Below, one piece after another: positions 51,639-61,519 of a DNA stretch of 64,000 bases. The stretch's first letter is position 1, and each line of letters starts with the position of its first letter. Location of the stretch: assembly GCA_016888885.1 (NCBI GenBank), contig CP069437.1, positions 2,356,001 to 2,420,000 of the forward strand, in the 5' to 3' direction. Below the pieces are notes generated by a model. That model was not told the DNA's origin. It made no database searches and saw nothing but the letters and a program-made list of their open reading frames with translations. This stretch comes from Faucicola sp902506215. Its GTDB lineage: Bacteria > Pseudomonadota > Gammaproteobacteria > Pseudomonadales > Moraxellaceae. A program made the position numbers and the translations under genes.

Positions 51639-52817
51639 TTAGATTAATTCAATCGCTAAGGCAACCGCTTCACCGCCACCGATACATAGGCTAGCAATGC
51701 CTTTTTTGCCGCCTGTGCGTTTGAGTGAGTTGATGAGTGTGACTACGATACGCGCACCCGATGCCCCTATGGGATGACCTAATGCACAAGCACCGCCTTC
51801 GATATTAACCTTAGCATGGTCAAGGTCATTTTCTTGCATAGCAAGCATGGTTACCATGGCGAATGCTTCATTAATTTCCCAAAGATCAACGTCTTCTTTG
51901 CTCCAGCCAGCTTTTGCTAAAACTTTTTTCACACACTCAATGGGCGCGATGGTAAATTCGCTTGGGTGTTGTGAGTGGGTGGCTTGGGCAACGATGCGTG
52001 CGACTGGTTTTAAGCCTTTCTCCTTGGCTTTTTCTTCTGACATCAATACAACAGCGGCTGCCCCATCAGAGATTGAGCTTGAGTTAGCGGCAGTGACTGT
52101 ACCGTCTTTTGAGAACGCGGGTTTTAAGGTCGGTATTTTGTCTACATTGGCTTTACGGGGTTGTTCATCCGTGTCAATGATCACATCGCCTTTACGAGTT
52201 TTCACGGTGACTGGAACGATTTCGTTTTTGAAGTGACCTTCATTGATGGCAGTATTGGCGCGTTTTAGCGATTCGATAGCAAATGCATCCATCGCTTCAC
52301 GTGTGAGACCCCGTTTATCTGCCATTTCTTGAGCAAATACACCCATTAACTTGCCGGTATCAGCATCTTTAAGACCATCTAAGAACATGGTGTCTTTGAT
52401 TTCGCCATCTCCCATGCGATAACCACTACGTGCTTTTAGTAGTACATAAGGGGCGTTGGTCATTGATTCCATACCACCTGCTACCACGATATCAAATTCG
52501 CCGCTACGAATTGAGTTGGCACCTAGCATAATGGCTTTCATACCAGAACCACAAAGTTTGTTGACATTGATTGCGCCTGTGGCATCTGGGATACCTGCTT
52601 TACGCATCGCTTGACGCGCTGGGCTTTGACCTGCACCTGCGGTTAAGATACAACCCATGATAACTTCGTCAATCTCTTCTGGTTTTACGCCGGCACGGTT
52701 GACGGCTTCTTTAATCACGGTTGCACCAAGCTCTGGCATTGATACTTCGTTCAAATCACCTTGGAATCCACCCATTGGGGTGCGAACGCCATCTACGATT
52801 ACGACTGAATTTTCCAT
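51639..52817 (-). CDS. Acetyl-CoA C-acetyltransferase (thiolase II)
   Basis: 392 residues from the ATG at 52817 (AAAGGAAATTTAAT upstream); the ORF's extra 33 N-terminal residues are not thiolase-like. Nucleophile Cys in VNKLCGSGMKAIMLG, NEAFAMVTMLA, GGACALGHPIGASGAR, and second Cys in SLCIGGGEAVAL. Condenses two acetyl-CoA or cleaves acetoacetyl-CoA. It is distinct from FadA (44954) and could serve ketone, PHB or short-chain metabolism; no phaBC genes lie next to it. Confidence 0.95.
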   Translation of the reverse strand: MENSVVIVDGVRTPMGGFQGDLNEVSMPELGATVIKEAVNRAGVKPEEIDEVIMGCILTAGAGQSPARQAMRKAGIPDATGAINVNKLCGSGMKAIMLGANSIRSGEFDIVVAGGMESMTNAPYVLLKARSGYRMGDGEIKDTMFLDGLKDADTGKLMGVFAQEMADKRGLTREAMDAFAIESLKRANTAINEGHFKNEIVPVTVKTRKGDVIIDTDEQPRKANVDKIPTLKPAFSKDGTVTAANSSSISDGAAAVVLMSEEKAKEKGLKPVARIVAQATHSQHPSEFTIAPIECVKKVLAKAGWSKEDVDLWEINEAFAMVTMLAMQENDLDHAKVNIEGGACALGHPIGASGARIVVTLINSLKRTGGKKGIASLCIGGGEAVALAIELI

Positions 52818-53031
52818 ATTAAATTTCCTTTGAGTTATGGTTTTTGTTGTCACAAGCAAACTACGACCTAAATCACTAGGGTCTATAAACAGGGTTGTAA
52901 ACGGCAACCATGCCAATCACAATAGATGTTTTAAGTTTAGCTAATGCGATACATTTCATATTATCATAGTTAAAATGTAAATTAAACTACTGAAAACACT
53001 GTAAAATATCTCAGTCAAGTCTACCCAAATT

Positions 53032-54369
53032 TCACTGCATCAACTCATCCAATCGAATGCGTATCACCTTATCGGTCACGGTATCTAACGCTTCAATTTT
53101 GGCAATCGCTTCATTCATATTGCGCTCAACGACAGGGTCAACCATAATAATGACTGGCAAATCAGTGCTAGTATCATCATGCGCTGGCTGCTGTAAAATT
53201 GCATCAATACTAATTTTAGACTCACTTAAAATGCGGGTAACTTCTGCTAGTACACCTAAATCATCTTTGACTTGTAGGCGCAGATAGTAGCCTGTGATCA
53301 TTTCATCGCTTGATAAAATGCGTGTGTTATTTAGTGTCTCAGGCTGGAATGCCAGATGCGGCACCAAATTGGCGGTTGAATCATTGGTCTCGGCAAGGGC
53401 GCGTACCATGTCCACCACATCTGCCATCACAGCGGATGCGGTTGCCCCTGCGCCGGCACCCGAACCGTAATACAAGGTTTGTCCGACAGGCTCTGCGTCA
53501 ACCATGATGGCATTTTTTACCCCATTCACATTAGCAAGTAACACCTGTTTTGGAATTAAAGTCGGGTGTACACGTAATTCAATACCTTCTTCGCCACTGT
53601 CTAAAATACGACGTTTGGCAAACCCTAAATGCTTGATACGGTAGCCAAGCTCGTTGGCATAACGCACATCTTGCTGGGTGATTTTGGTAATGCCTTCACA
53701 GTAAACTTTGTCAAATTGCAATGGAATACCAAATGCGATTGACGCAAGCAGCGTCAATTTATGCGCAGCATCAATCCCTTCGACATCAAATGTCGGATCG
53801 GCTTCGGCATAACCCAGCGCTTGGGCTTCAGCGAGGACATCTGCAAAGTCGCGCTTTTTATCGCGCATTTCAGTCATGATAAAGTTGCCTGTACCATTGA
53901 TGATACCTGCAAGCCAATCGATTTTGTTGGCAGCTAAGCCTTCACGTAAGATTTTGATAATCGGAATACCGCCGGCAACCGCGGCTTCATACGCCACTTT
54001 GACGCCCTTGGCATCTGCCTTGGCAAAAATTTCATTGCCATGTTCTGCTAATAATGCTTTGTTGGCAGTCACAATATGTTTGCCATGCTCGATTGCCGCT
54101 AAAATCACCTCTTTAGCCGTGGTGGTACCGCCCATCAATTCCACCACAATATCCACATCCGCTTGCTGAACGATATCAAGTAAATCGGCAGATTGTTTGA
54201 TGTCTGTTGGGATATCGGTACGGTTGCGACGCGTGCCTACGTGGGTAATTTTAATCTCACGTCCTGTGCGACGCGTCATTTCATCAAGGTTGTTTTGTAG
54301 CAGTTCAACCACCCCAGTACCCACAGTACCAAGCCCTAAAATCGCTAATTGAATAGGTCGATTATTCAT
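53032..54369 (-). CDS. hom: Homoserine dehydrogenase
   Basis: Reduces aspartate semialdehyde to homoserine on the way to Thr and Met. 445 residues. NAD(P) motif LAILGLGTVGTGVVELL, the substrate-binding GIINGTGNFIMTEM and DPTFDVEGIDAAHKLTLLAS, then a C-terminal ACT domain (DLGVLAEVTRILSESKISID) for threonine feedback. Start at 54369 is chosen over TTG at 54384. No aspartokinase fusion. Functionally near MetR (47819) but not in an operon with it. Confidence 0.96.
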   Translation of the reverse strand: MNNRPIQLAILGLGTVGTGVVELLQNNLDEMTRRTGREIKITHVGTRRNRTDIPTDIKQSADLLDIVQQADVDIVVELMGGTTTAKEVILAAIEHGKHIVTANKALLAEHGNEIFAKADAKGVKVAYEAAVAGGIPIIKILREGLAANKIDWLAGIINGTGNFIMTEMRDKKRDFADVLAEAQALGYAEADPTFDVEGIDAAHKLTLLASIAFGIPLQFDKVYCEGITKITQQDVRYANELGYRIKHLGFAKRRILDSGEEGIELRVHPTLIPKQVLLANVNGVKNAIMVDAEPVGQTLYYGSGAGAGATASAVMADVVDMVRALAETNDSTANLVPHLAFQPETLNNTRILSSDEMITGYYLRLQVKDDLGVLAEVTRILSESKISIDAILQQPAHDDTSTDLPVIIMVDPVVERNMNEAIAKIEALDTVTDKVIRIRLDELMQ

Positions 54370-54494
54370 AAAAAAAATTCTCAAATGTCAAAAATATAAA
54401 AATAAAAGTTCAAAAGTTGGCTAGGTAAATATACCACGCTAACTTGTGATTGGTAAGGTATAAAATCCAATTGCCCAAAAAAATTAAAATAAAA

Positions 54495-54530
54495 AAACCA
54501 GCTGATGATGACTAGCTGGTTTGTATCCCA
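54495..54530 (-). terminator. Terminator after dsbC
   Basis: AAACCAGCT/AGCTGGTTT (54495-54503 and 54514-54522) with T-run on the minus strand. Confidence 0.8.
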
Positions 54531-54542
54531 TCCGGGGTTGAC

Positions 54543-55385
54543 TTATTTGAGGTTAAGCGCCTGTGCCAATTCAGCCGGTGGCAGATAACCGCCAAGTTGA
54601 TGACCTTCTGTGTCAAACACCGCTGGGGTGCCATTGATACCCAAATTTGCGCCTAACTCATAAATTTTACGTACGGGGTTACTGCAAGTCGGTGCATTGA
54701 TAGGCATGCCCAATTTGGCATCGGTTAAGGCTTTTTTGCGGTCACTGCTACACCAGATTTTTTCCATGATGGGCATGGTCTGTTCACTACGTGGCCAAGG
54801 TAGATAACGCACTTCAATACCCAGTGCATTTACCTCATCGATTTCACTGTGGAATTTACGGCAATAACCACAGTCTGCATCGGTAAATACATAGATTGCC
54901 GCTTTCGTCTGCCCCTTGGCGGGGAAGATAATCATGTCTTTTTTATCAATGGTGGCAAGGCTGGCTTTGGCATCTTGCGCTTGCAAGTTCGCTGAGATAT
55001 GCTCAGGTTTGGCACCACCGACTTTGATGATATCGCCTTGTACTACATATTGACCTGTCGCATCGGTGAAAAACGCCGGTAAACCTTCGGCTTTGACCCA
55101 ATAGATATTTGGCATACTGGTCGCTGTCACCGAGGTGATTTTGGCGGTGATACCTGATTTGGCTAAATTTGCCGCCAGCATTTGCTGTAGCTGTGATTCA
55201 TTTTTTGCCACGGGGGCTGAGCTGCTAGTTGCTTCATGTTTCTGAGTTTCAGACTTGGCGGGTGTGCGCGATTGGGCATTATCACAACCTGCCAAACCAA
55301 CCATGCCAGCCACGGCGATGACACTGGTAATTAAACGAGTAGTTAATGAGGTTTTAGCAGGATAAGTTGCAAAACGAATGAGCAT
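54543..55385 (-). CDS. dsbC: Thiol:disulfide isomerase DsbC-like, lipoprotein form
   Basis: 280 residues. Signal peptide with lipobox GLAGC (Cys34), an acidic/Ser-rich linker to about 70, a dimerisation domain with ITSVTATSMPNIYWVKAEGLP, and a thioredoxin-fold catalytic domain with DADCGYCRKF (active-site Cys pair about 172-175) and cis-Pro loop in NGTPAVFDTEG. E. coli DsbC is a soluble periplasmic dimer; the lipobox here suggests membrane anchoring. A CSNPV second Cys pair near 222-240 is present, as in DsbC. Confidence 0.88.
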   Translation of the reverse strand: MLIRFATYPAKTSLTTRLITSVIAVAGMVGLAGCDNAQSRTPAKSETQKHEATSSSAPVAKNESQLQQMLAANLAKSGITAKITSVTATSMPNIYWVKAEGLPAFFTDATGQYVVQGDIIKVGGAKPEHISANLQAQDAKASLATIDKKDMIIFPAKGQTKAAIYVFTDADCGYCRKFHSEIDEVNALGIEVRYLPWPRSEQTMPIMEKIWCSSDRKKALTDAKLGMPINAPTCSNPVRKIYELGANLGINGTPAVFDTEGHQLGGYLPPAELAQALNLK

Positions 55386-55803
55386 GAGAAAACCTACAGA
55401 ACGTTAATATAGGTTTTTATTTTACCATATTGTTATGGTGTATGAGCGCTACCCCTGTCAACTTATTGTTAACAATCTACCAGGGCTACTAAGTTGTGGC
55501 TCACATCTTTGCCCGTTCCAATCTTCCCGCTTGTCTCAATCTTCCCGCTTGTTTCAATCTTTTAGTGCGCTAAAAGCAATAGGCTCAAAGCCAAGTTCTA
55601 TTAATGGATTGAAAGTTTATTTAACAAAGTTTGTTTAACCAGGTTTTTTAAAAAAACTCAACGTTTAAGCGACTAACTATTGACAAGTTGCGATACAATT
55701 TAGACATTGTGTTTGCAGGACAAATTTGTAAACTAACAAATCGTCAGCTAGTTTAATAACTATTATTATTTTTTCATCTTTTACTATTTTTTAGGAATTT
55801 ATC
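55386..55803. other. Intergenic region with 18-bp direct repeat
   Basis: Two and a half copies of CAATCTTCCCGCTTGT(C/T)T lie at 55519-55562. A 67-residue frame across it is not gene-like. Divergent promoters of dsbC and the DUF808 gene must be here. Confidence 0.5.
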
Positions 55804-56721
55804 ATGGCAATTGCTAGTTTGTTAACCTTACTCGACGATATTAGCGTCATCCTAGATGATGTATCGGTGATGACAAAAGTCGCTGCCAAAAAAACGGCGG
55901 GCGTGTTGGGCGATGATTTGGCACTCAACGCCAATCAAGTATCAGGGGTAAAAGCCGATCGCGAGTTGCCTGTGGTGTGGAGTGTCGCCAAAGGCTCTTT
56001 AGTCAATAAAGCGATTTTGGTGCCGCTGGCTTTGATTATTAGTGCAATTTCGCAAGCCTTAGTGACCGGGTTATTGATGATTGGTGGTTTATATCTGTGT
56101 TATGAAGGGGCAGAAAAAGTGGTGCACAAATTTTGGCCCCACTCTGGCAGTAACGACCCTGAGCAAGCCGAGCGAGTAGCAGCCAATGCTAATGAAAGCA
56201 TAGATTTGGTGGCGCATGAAAAAGAAAAGATTAAAGGGGCAGTGCGGACGGACTTTATTTTATCGGCTGAAATCATTGTGATTTCACTTGGTACCATTGC
56301 GGCAACGGTGCCTTTACTGGATAAAGCGATAACACTGGTAGTAATTTCACTCATCATGACAGTGGGTGTGTATGGCTTTGTTGCCATGATTGTCAAGATA
56401 GATGATTTGGGGCTGCATTTGCAACAAAAATCGTCATCAGCGGCACAAAGTATAGGTAAAGCGTTATTAGCCTTTGCGCCTATTTTGATGAAAGTGCTAT
56501 CAATCGCCGGTACTTTGGCGATGTTCTTGGTCGGTGGTGGTATTTTGGCACATGGCTTTGGTGCATTACATCATGGGATTGAACATTTAGGTGACTTGTC
56601 AGGGGCGTTTTCAGGCTTAACCACCAACCTGTTAAATGCACTGGTTGGTTTGGTAGCAGGTTTGGTGGTGGTTGCGATTATGACAGTCATCTCAAAAATT
56701 CGTAATAAGCCTGCCCATTAG
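55804..56721 (+). CDS. DUF808/YedI-family membrane protein
   Basis: 305 residues. Starts ASLLTLLDDISVILDDVSVM and KTAGVLGDDLALNANQVSGV, the family signature; RELPVVWSVAKGSLVNKAIL is conserved next. Membrane helices at about 70-105, 155-175, 180-200, 228-250 and 275-297. Function unknown. Monocistronic. Three perfect 17-bp repeats follow its stop. Confidence 0.88.
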   Translation: MAIASLLTLLDDISVILDDVSVMTKVAAKKTAGVLGDDLALNANQVSGVKADRELPVVWSVAKGSLVNKAILVPLALIISAISQALVTGLLMIGGLYLCYEGAEKVVHKFWPHSGSNDPEQAERVAANANESIDLVAHEKEKIKGAVRTDFILSAEIIVISLGTIAATVPLLDKAITLVVISLIMTVGVYGFVAMIVKIDDLGLHLQQKSSSAAQSIGKALLAFAPILMKVLSIAGTLAMFLVGGGILAHGFGALHHGIEHLGDLSGAFSGLTTNLLNALVGLVAGLVVVAIMTVISKIRNKPAH

Positions 56722-56733
56722 ACAAGCCCGCCC

Positions 56734-56784
56734 ATTCATAGTATCTAAAAATTCATAGTATCTAAAAATTCATAGTATCTAAAA
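56734..56784. repeat. Three perfect 17-bp tandem repeats
   Basis: ATTCATAGTATCTAAAA at 56734-56750, 56751-56767 and 56768-56784, between the DUF808 stop and its terminator. Confidence 0.95.
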
Positions 56785-56800
56785 TTTGTAGCTAAAATAA

Positions 56801-56830
56801 AAAAGCAGTTCATGTCGAACTGCTTTTTTT
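56801..56830. terminator. Bidirectional rho-independent terminator
   Basis: AAAAGCAGTTC (56801-56811) with GAACTGCTTTT (56817-56827) around a 5-base loop; T-run on both strands. Serves the DUF808 gene and rne. Confidence 0.9.
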
Positions 56831-56861
56831 ATTGCTATACGTGCACGCAAACACGATTGAA

Positions 56862-59800
56862 TTACTGATTGTGCTGCGGTTTTACCGCCTCATCGTGAGA
56901 GGGCGCTACGTCAGTTTGGGCGGTGGTCGTCGATTTTTTAGTGACAACCACGGCATTTTCCACCTTTTTACTGGTACGCGTTTTGGGTTTGGCTGCTGGT
57001 TTTTCGCTCGCCTTAGCTTTACGCGTACGGGTTTTCGGTGCTTTTGGGGTTGCCAAGGTCAGCATACCAACGGTTGCCGGTTTCATTTGCTCTGCCACAC
57101 TTTCAATCATGTTCTTATAACTAACGGGTGTGGTTTTACGTTTTTGCGCCGCTGCTTCTGCGCTATCTTCTACGTCCGTTGCTTCAACACCTTCGCTGTC
57201 AGTATTGAAGGCTACTGCTGGTTCATCAGTCGTTTGCACTGAGTCAACGTCCTGATTCACTATAGCATCATCCGCTATTGTTGTCGCAGAGACTGGCTCG
57301 GCTGGTTGGTTAGCGACTGGCGCATTGTGCGCTTGCAAGTAAGCTTCGACCAATTTACCTTGCTCAATCAACGCATGACCTTGCTCGCCCAAGCGCGCCA
57401 CAATCCATGCGCCTACGCTACCTGCTTGATATGACAGGTGATTGTGGCTAGGCGACGTTGATTGAGTTGAGGCTGCTTCTATTTGATCGGTGCCACTGTC
57501 AGTTACATTCGAGGTAGGCTCAGCAACTAACGGGTTTGAGTCAGTCAGCGCTTGAGCAACAGCGGTATTAACCACTGAACCGCGTGGATCATTGATGGCG
57601 CGTTTAGTCACTGTTGGCAGCGCAGCGTCAGTTTTGCCTGCTTGGCGTTGGAACTGACTGGCGGGCAAAATGGCCGTATGATAATCATCCAAGTTTTGCG
57701 CGGATAGACTGGCATAGCCATAATTTCTAAAGTACTGCCCAAAACGCTGTTGTTCAGCCACTACGACATTATCTTTTGATGGAGTGGTGGTAGCAGCTTG
57801 ATGATTAAAAGCATCGATGGCTTGGATAAAGCAGCTAACCACGCTGTCGGTTGCCATTTTTTCAGCAGCATTATCTAAGTACTGGTTAATAAACTGACTC
57901 ACCGTACCTGAAATTTTTGCAACCGAAGGGGTCACTACAGAGGCAACTGGGCTAAATTGCGCTTGATACGCCTTATACACTTCACGCGGGTCATTTTTGG
58001 CACGACCTTGGCTCGGTGTCACTGCCAGCTGTGCAGTGGCTAGTTCAGCGGATGGCTTAGATGGCTTAGATGGCTTAGAGGCTGTAGAAAGCTCTGCTAC
58101 CTCGTCATTGGACACTGTAACGCTGCTAGAGTTAACTGGCGTCTGAGTTTCCTGTTCGGGTGTTGTGGGTTCGGGCATCGTAGCCGATGCTATTGACTGC
58201 ACCTCAGGTTTTGCAATTTCCCCTTTGCTGGCATCTAGCGAGAGGTGCGTTGTTTCAACCGCAGTTATAGGTTGCTGTTGTTCAGTTTTAAATACTTGAA
58301 CTTGCACACTGTTGGGGTCACGTTGTTTGGTGCCTTTCGGTTTTTCTGCTCTAGATTGGTTGTTTTTTCTACCATCGACAGGGGCAACAGCGGTATCAGT
58401 CGCTGTCACATCATTGACTACAGCCGCGTTACTATCATCGTTCGCTAGTGTAGCACGACGTTCTTTGACCCCACGGCTGTCACGGCGACTATTCGGCTCG
58501 CGTTTTGGCAGCTCACTAGTTTTGGCCGTTTTTGAGGTATCGTTTGACTTGTCTTTATTGCTGTCATTGTCCTGTGATGAAACTTCTGCCTCACTTGTTT
58601 CAGATTGATAACGGTTTGGTTTTTTAGCCTTTGGTTTGCGGTTACCACGTTTACGGCGCTCGGCATCTTTATCGCTTGATTCAGCCGTGGCTGAAGGTTG
58701 TTGAGACGCTTCTTGATAAGGATTGGCGCTGGTTTCACTGGTGTTTGCTGTCACCGCAGGGATGCTTGCCGTCAATGCGGCGTGATTGATTTGACCTTGC
58801 ACACCCAAGCTTTGCGCGCCGGTATTGACAAGACTTTCAATCGCCGAAGCGGCATCTTGACCACTAAATTGTGGGGTGACTTGGGCTTGCTGGGTAGGAG
58901 CAAACAAGTTCGATAGCCAAGCGACTGCAGAAGTTGCAGGGACAGTGGCAGCCGGCTGCGCGGGTTGTGGTGCGGCGGCTTTGGGGGCAGTCGTATTGTT
59001 GGCAGTTTGCTGAGGTTTGTTGGCTGGGATTGCAGGATTCGGCGTGGTATTGGCGGCGTTGCTAGCATTGCTCCAGGCATTATGATTACCTGTCGGTGCT
59101 ACACGGCTCACTTCATTGTCATCGGTGTGCCAGTTGCTCGTATCGTAGCCACGGTCTTTATATTCTTGTTGTTGGCTTTCGGCGACACGCTCATAGCTCG
59201 ATGGCGCGAACCCATCACTGTTATAAGTGATATTAAACTCGGGGGATTCAAGATGCGCATGCGGCAAGATAGTAATGCGCGTGCCACTTTCTTGCTCAAG
59301 ACACACCAGCGTTTCACGTTTTTCGTTGAGTAAAAATGCCGCGATGTCAGTTGGCACTTCGGCTTGTATTTCGCCATGACGCTCTTGTAGCGCCCGTTGT
59401 TCGATTTGACGCATGATTGACAAAGCAAGTGAACGCAAGTCACGAATCATACCGGTACCATGACAACGGGGGCAGAGGTAACCTGTCGCTTCTTCAAGTG
59501 ACGGACGCAAGCGTTGACGACTCATTTCCAGTAGTCCAAAACGTGAAATTTCAGCGAATTGGATACGCGCGCGGTCGTTTTTGGTGGCTTCTTTGAGACG
59601 ATTTTCCACTTGTTTTTGGTGGTCATCGGTTGCCATGTCAATAAAGTCAATAACAATCAAACCACCCATATCACGCAAGCGTAATTGACGGGCGATTTCA
59701 TCTGCCGCTTCTAAATTGGTATTAAACGCCGTTTCTGAGACATCCGCGCCTTTGGTGGCTTTTGATGAGTTAATATCAATCGATACCAGGGCTTCAGTTT

Positions 59801-60674
59801 GGTCAATCACAATCGAACCGCCGCTTGGCAAACGTACTTCACGTTGGTAGGCGGTTTCGATTTGTTTTTCAATTCCAAAACGGGCAAACATCGGCTCATA
59901 GTCAGTGTATTTGCGCAGTTTATTCGCTTGCTGCGGCATCACCGCTTCAATAAAATTCGCCGCTTCATTATAGGCGTATTCATTGTCAACCCAAATTTCC
60001 GCGATATCATCACGCAGGTAGTCGCGTACGGCACGGGTGACGACGCCCGCTTCTTGGTGCAACAGGCGAGGTGAGGGGAATTTTTGGCTTTGTTGTTGGA
60101 TGCCTTTCCAGATGTTTAATAAATGGTCAAGGTCTTGTTGTAATTCATCCGTGGTTTTACCAATCCCTGCGGTACGGATGATAACGCTCATGCCTTTAGG
60201 TAGTCTTAGCTCACTTAGCGCTTGCTTCATCTCATCGCGCAGCTTGCCAGAGATTTGGCGAGAGATGCCGCCGCCACGCGCGTTGTTGGGCATCAATACC
60301 AAATAACGACCTGCCAATGAAATAAAAGTAGATAACGCCGCGCCTTTATTACCGCGTTCTTCTTTTTCCACTTGCACGATGAGCTCATCGCCTTCTTTAA
60401 TCAGTTGTTTGATGTTATTGGTAGAGCGAGGGTCGCCTGCTAGATACTCTGGGGCGATTTCACGAATCGGTAAAAAACCTTGACGTTGCGAACCGTATTC
60501 CACAAATACCGCTTCAAGCGATGGCTCGACACGGGTCACATGACCTTTATAAATATTGGCTTTTTTTTGCTCGCGGGTACGGTTTTCTAAATCGAAATCA
60601 TACAAGTGATTGCCATTGCACAGGGCAACACGGATTTCTTCGGCGTGGGTAGCATTGATGAGGATGCGTTTCAT
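56862..60674 (-). CDS. rne: Ribonuclease E
   Basis: Essential endoribonuclease, 1270 residues. N-terminal catalytic half (about 1-530) has an S1 domain (GHVTRVEPSLEAVFVEYGSQ), active Asp residues in LVSIDINSSK and LIVIDFIDMATDD, and the zinc-link CPRCHGTG. The C-terminal half is disordered and rich in Ala, Thr, Gln, Ser and basic patches (RRKRGNRKPKAKKPNR; SNRRDSRGVKERR) as expected for the degradosome scaffold. Start MKRILINATHAEEIRVAL at 60674 has GGAGA upstream; extra N-terminal residues of the ORF are ignored. A 9-base in-frame repeat (PSK units) lies near 58050. Confidence 0.96.
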   Translation of the reverse strand: MKRILINATHAEEIRVALCNGNHLYDFDLENRTREQKKANIYKGHVTRVEPSLEAVFVEYGSQRQGFLPIREIAPEYLAGDPRSTNNIKQLIKEGDELIVQVEKEERGNKGAALSTFISLAGRYLVLMPNNARGGGISRQISGKLRDEMKQALSELRLPKGMSVIIRTAGIGKTTDELQQDLDHLLNIWKGIQQQSQKFPSPRLLHQEAGVVTRAVRDYLRDDIAEIWVDNEYAYNEAANFIEAVMPQQANKLRKYTDYEPMFARFGIEKQIETAYQREVRLPSGGSIVIDQTEALVSIDINSSKATKGADVSETAFNTNLEAADEIARQLRLRDMGGLIVIDFIDMATDDHQKQVENRLKEATKNDRARIQFAEISRFGLLEMSRQRLRPSLEEATGYLCPRCHGTGMIRDLRSLALSIMRQIEQRALQERHGEIQAEVPTDIAAFLLNEKRETLVCLEQESGTRITILPHAHLESPEFNITYNSDGFAPSSYERVAESQQQEYKDRGYDTSNWHTDDNEVSRVAPTGNHNAWSNASNAANTTPNPAIPANKPQQTANNTTAPKAAAPQPAQPAATVPATSAVAWLSNLFAPTQQAQVTPQFSGQDAASAIESLVNTGAQSLGVQGQINHAALTASIPAVTANTSETSANPYQEASQQPSATAESSDKDAERRKRGNRKPKAKKPNRYQSETSEAEVSSQDNDSNKDKSNDTSKTAKTSELPKREPNSRRDSRGVKERRATLANDDSNAAVVNDVTATDTAVAPVDGRKNNQSRAEKPKGTKQRDPNSVQVQVFKTEQQQPITAVETTHLSLDASKGEIAKPEVQSIASATMPEPTTPEQETQTPVNSSSVTVSNDEVAELSTASKPSKPSKPSAELATAQLAVTPSQGRAKNDPREVYKAYQAQFSPVASVVTPSVAKISGTVSQFINQYLDNAAEKMATDSVVSCFIQAIDAFNHQAATTTPSKDNVVVAEQQRFGQYFRNYGYASLSAQNLDDYHTAILPASQFQRQAGKTDAALPTVTKRAINDPRGSVVNTAVAQALTDSNPLVAEPTSNVTDSGTDQIEAASTQSTSPSHNHLSYQAGSVGAWIVARLGEQGHALIEQGKLVEAYLQAHNAPVANQPAEPVSATTIADDAIVNQDVDSVQTTDEPAVAFNTDSEGVEATDVEDSAEAAAQKRKTTPVSYKNMIESVAEQMKPATVGMLTLATPKAPKTRTRKAKASEKPAAKPKTRTSKKVENAVVVTKKSTTTAQTDVAPSHDEAVKPQHNQ

Positions 60675-61519
60675 GTGTTTTCTCCTAAACACACAAAACA
60701 TACGAGCGTAGATATGTTGCTATCAAACATTACTATCAAATATTAGATGAAACAACGTCAAACAGTCTTGACTAGACTCGCTGATACCAAGCGTAGGCGG
60801 CTTGATAACAATGTTTGTTGTTCACCAAAAATTGCATGATTAAGTTGGATTATTGCCATAGCGAGGTTGTAAGCCTGTTAGGTAAATACAGCCATCATGC
60901 TGGATTGGGGTTGTTGCCCAAAACAATGTGTGTTTTAGGACAAATGAATAAACCCTTTTTCCCTATTGGTCAAAAAGTGTTAGCGTTAGTTTTCGCTTTA
61001 AATGGCAAGCCTGATAAGTTAGGTTTTACAAAGGCGTGGGCAATTTAAAATAATAAATCGTCCAAAACCGTAAACGTTTATCTCAAAATCGCAACTACTG
61101 AGTTCATTTACCTAGGCGCATAATACGCTAATCGTTACCAGCAGTTTTGTGGTTGTAAGGCACAAAACCCACCATTTATCTGTTATCTCTATATATCACT
61201 AATCTTTACAAACTATTTGAACATGTTTTCAAATGACAATTATCTTCGTTACTCGTATGTCGTGTGCTGATATTGATTAAAATCAGTCTTAAAATCTATA
61301 AATATTGGCAGTTTAGTGCGCCCTATCGTGAGTCATACCGCCATGAATAAATTTCGGCGGTATGGGCGACAGCAAAAGCGACAGTTTAATTATCCTGCAT
61401 ACACTACTTTAAAATGAAGCTTAACAGGGTTTAAGTCGAATTGATGGCGCGAATTCATAGCGGCATAGGCACTAAACTGCTAAACTATAGCAAATTTTTA
61501 TGTAAACGGCTATCAAAAT
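60675..61519. other. 845-bp divergent region rne / rluC
   Basis: No convincing gene (a 77-residue frame at 60815 is not supported). Contains a hairpin of 9-bp arms (CATACCGCC 61334-61342 with GGCGGTATG 61356-61364) and an ATTTGAA/TTCAAAT inverted repeat (61215-61234). Long 5' leaders of rne carry autoregulatory hairpins in enterobacteria, so part of it is probably rne leader. Confidence 0.55.

Noticed and set aside
55435..55638. 67-residue frame between dsbC and the DUF808 gene
   Set aside because: Built from an 18-bp repeat, no ribosome site.
60815..61048. 77-residue frame in the rne/rluC spacer
   Set aside because: No ribosome site, no recognisable domain, lies in the probable rne leader.
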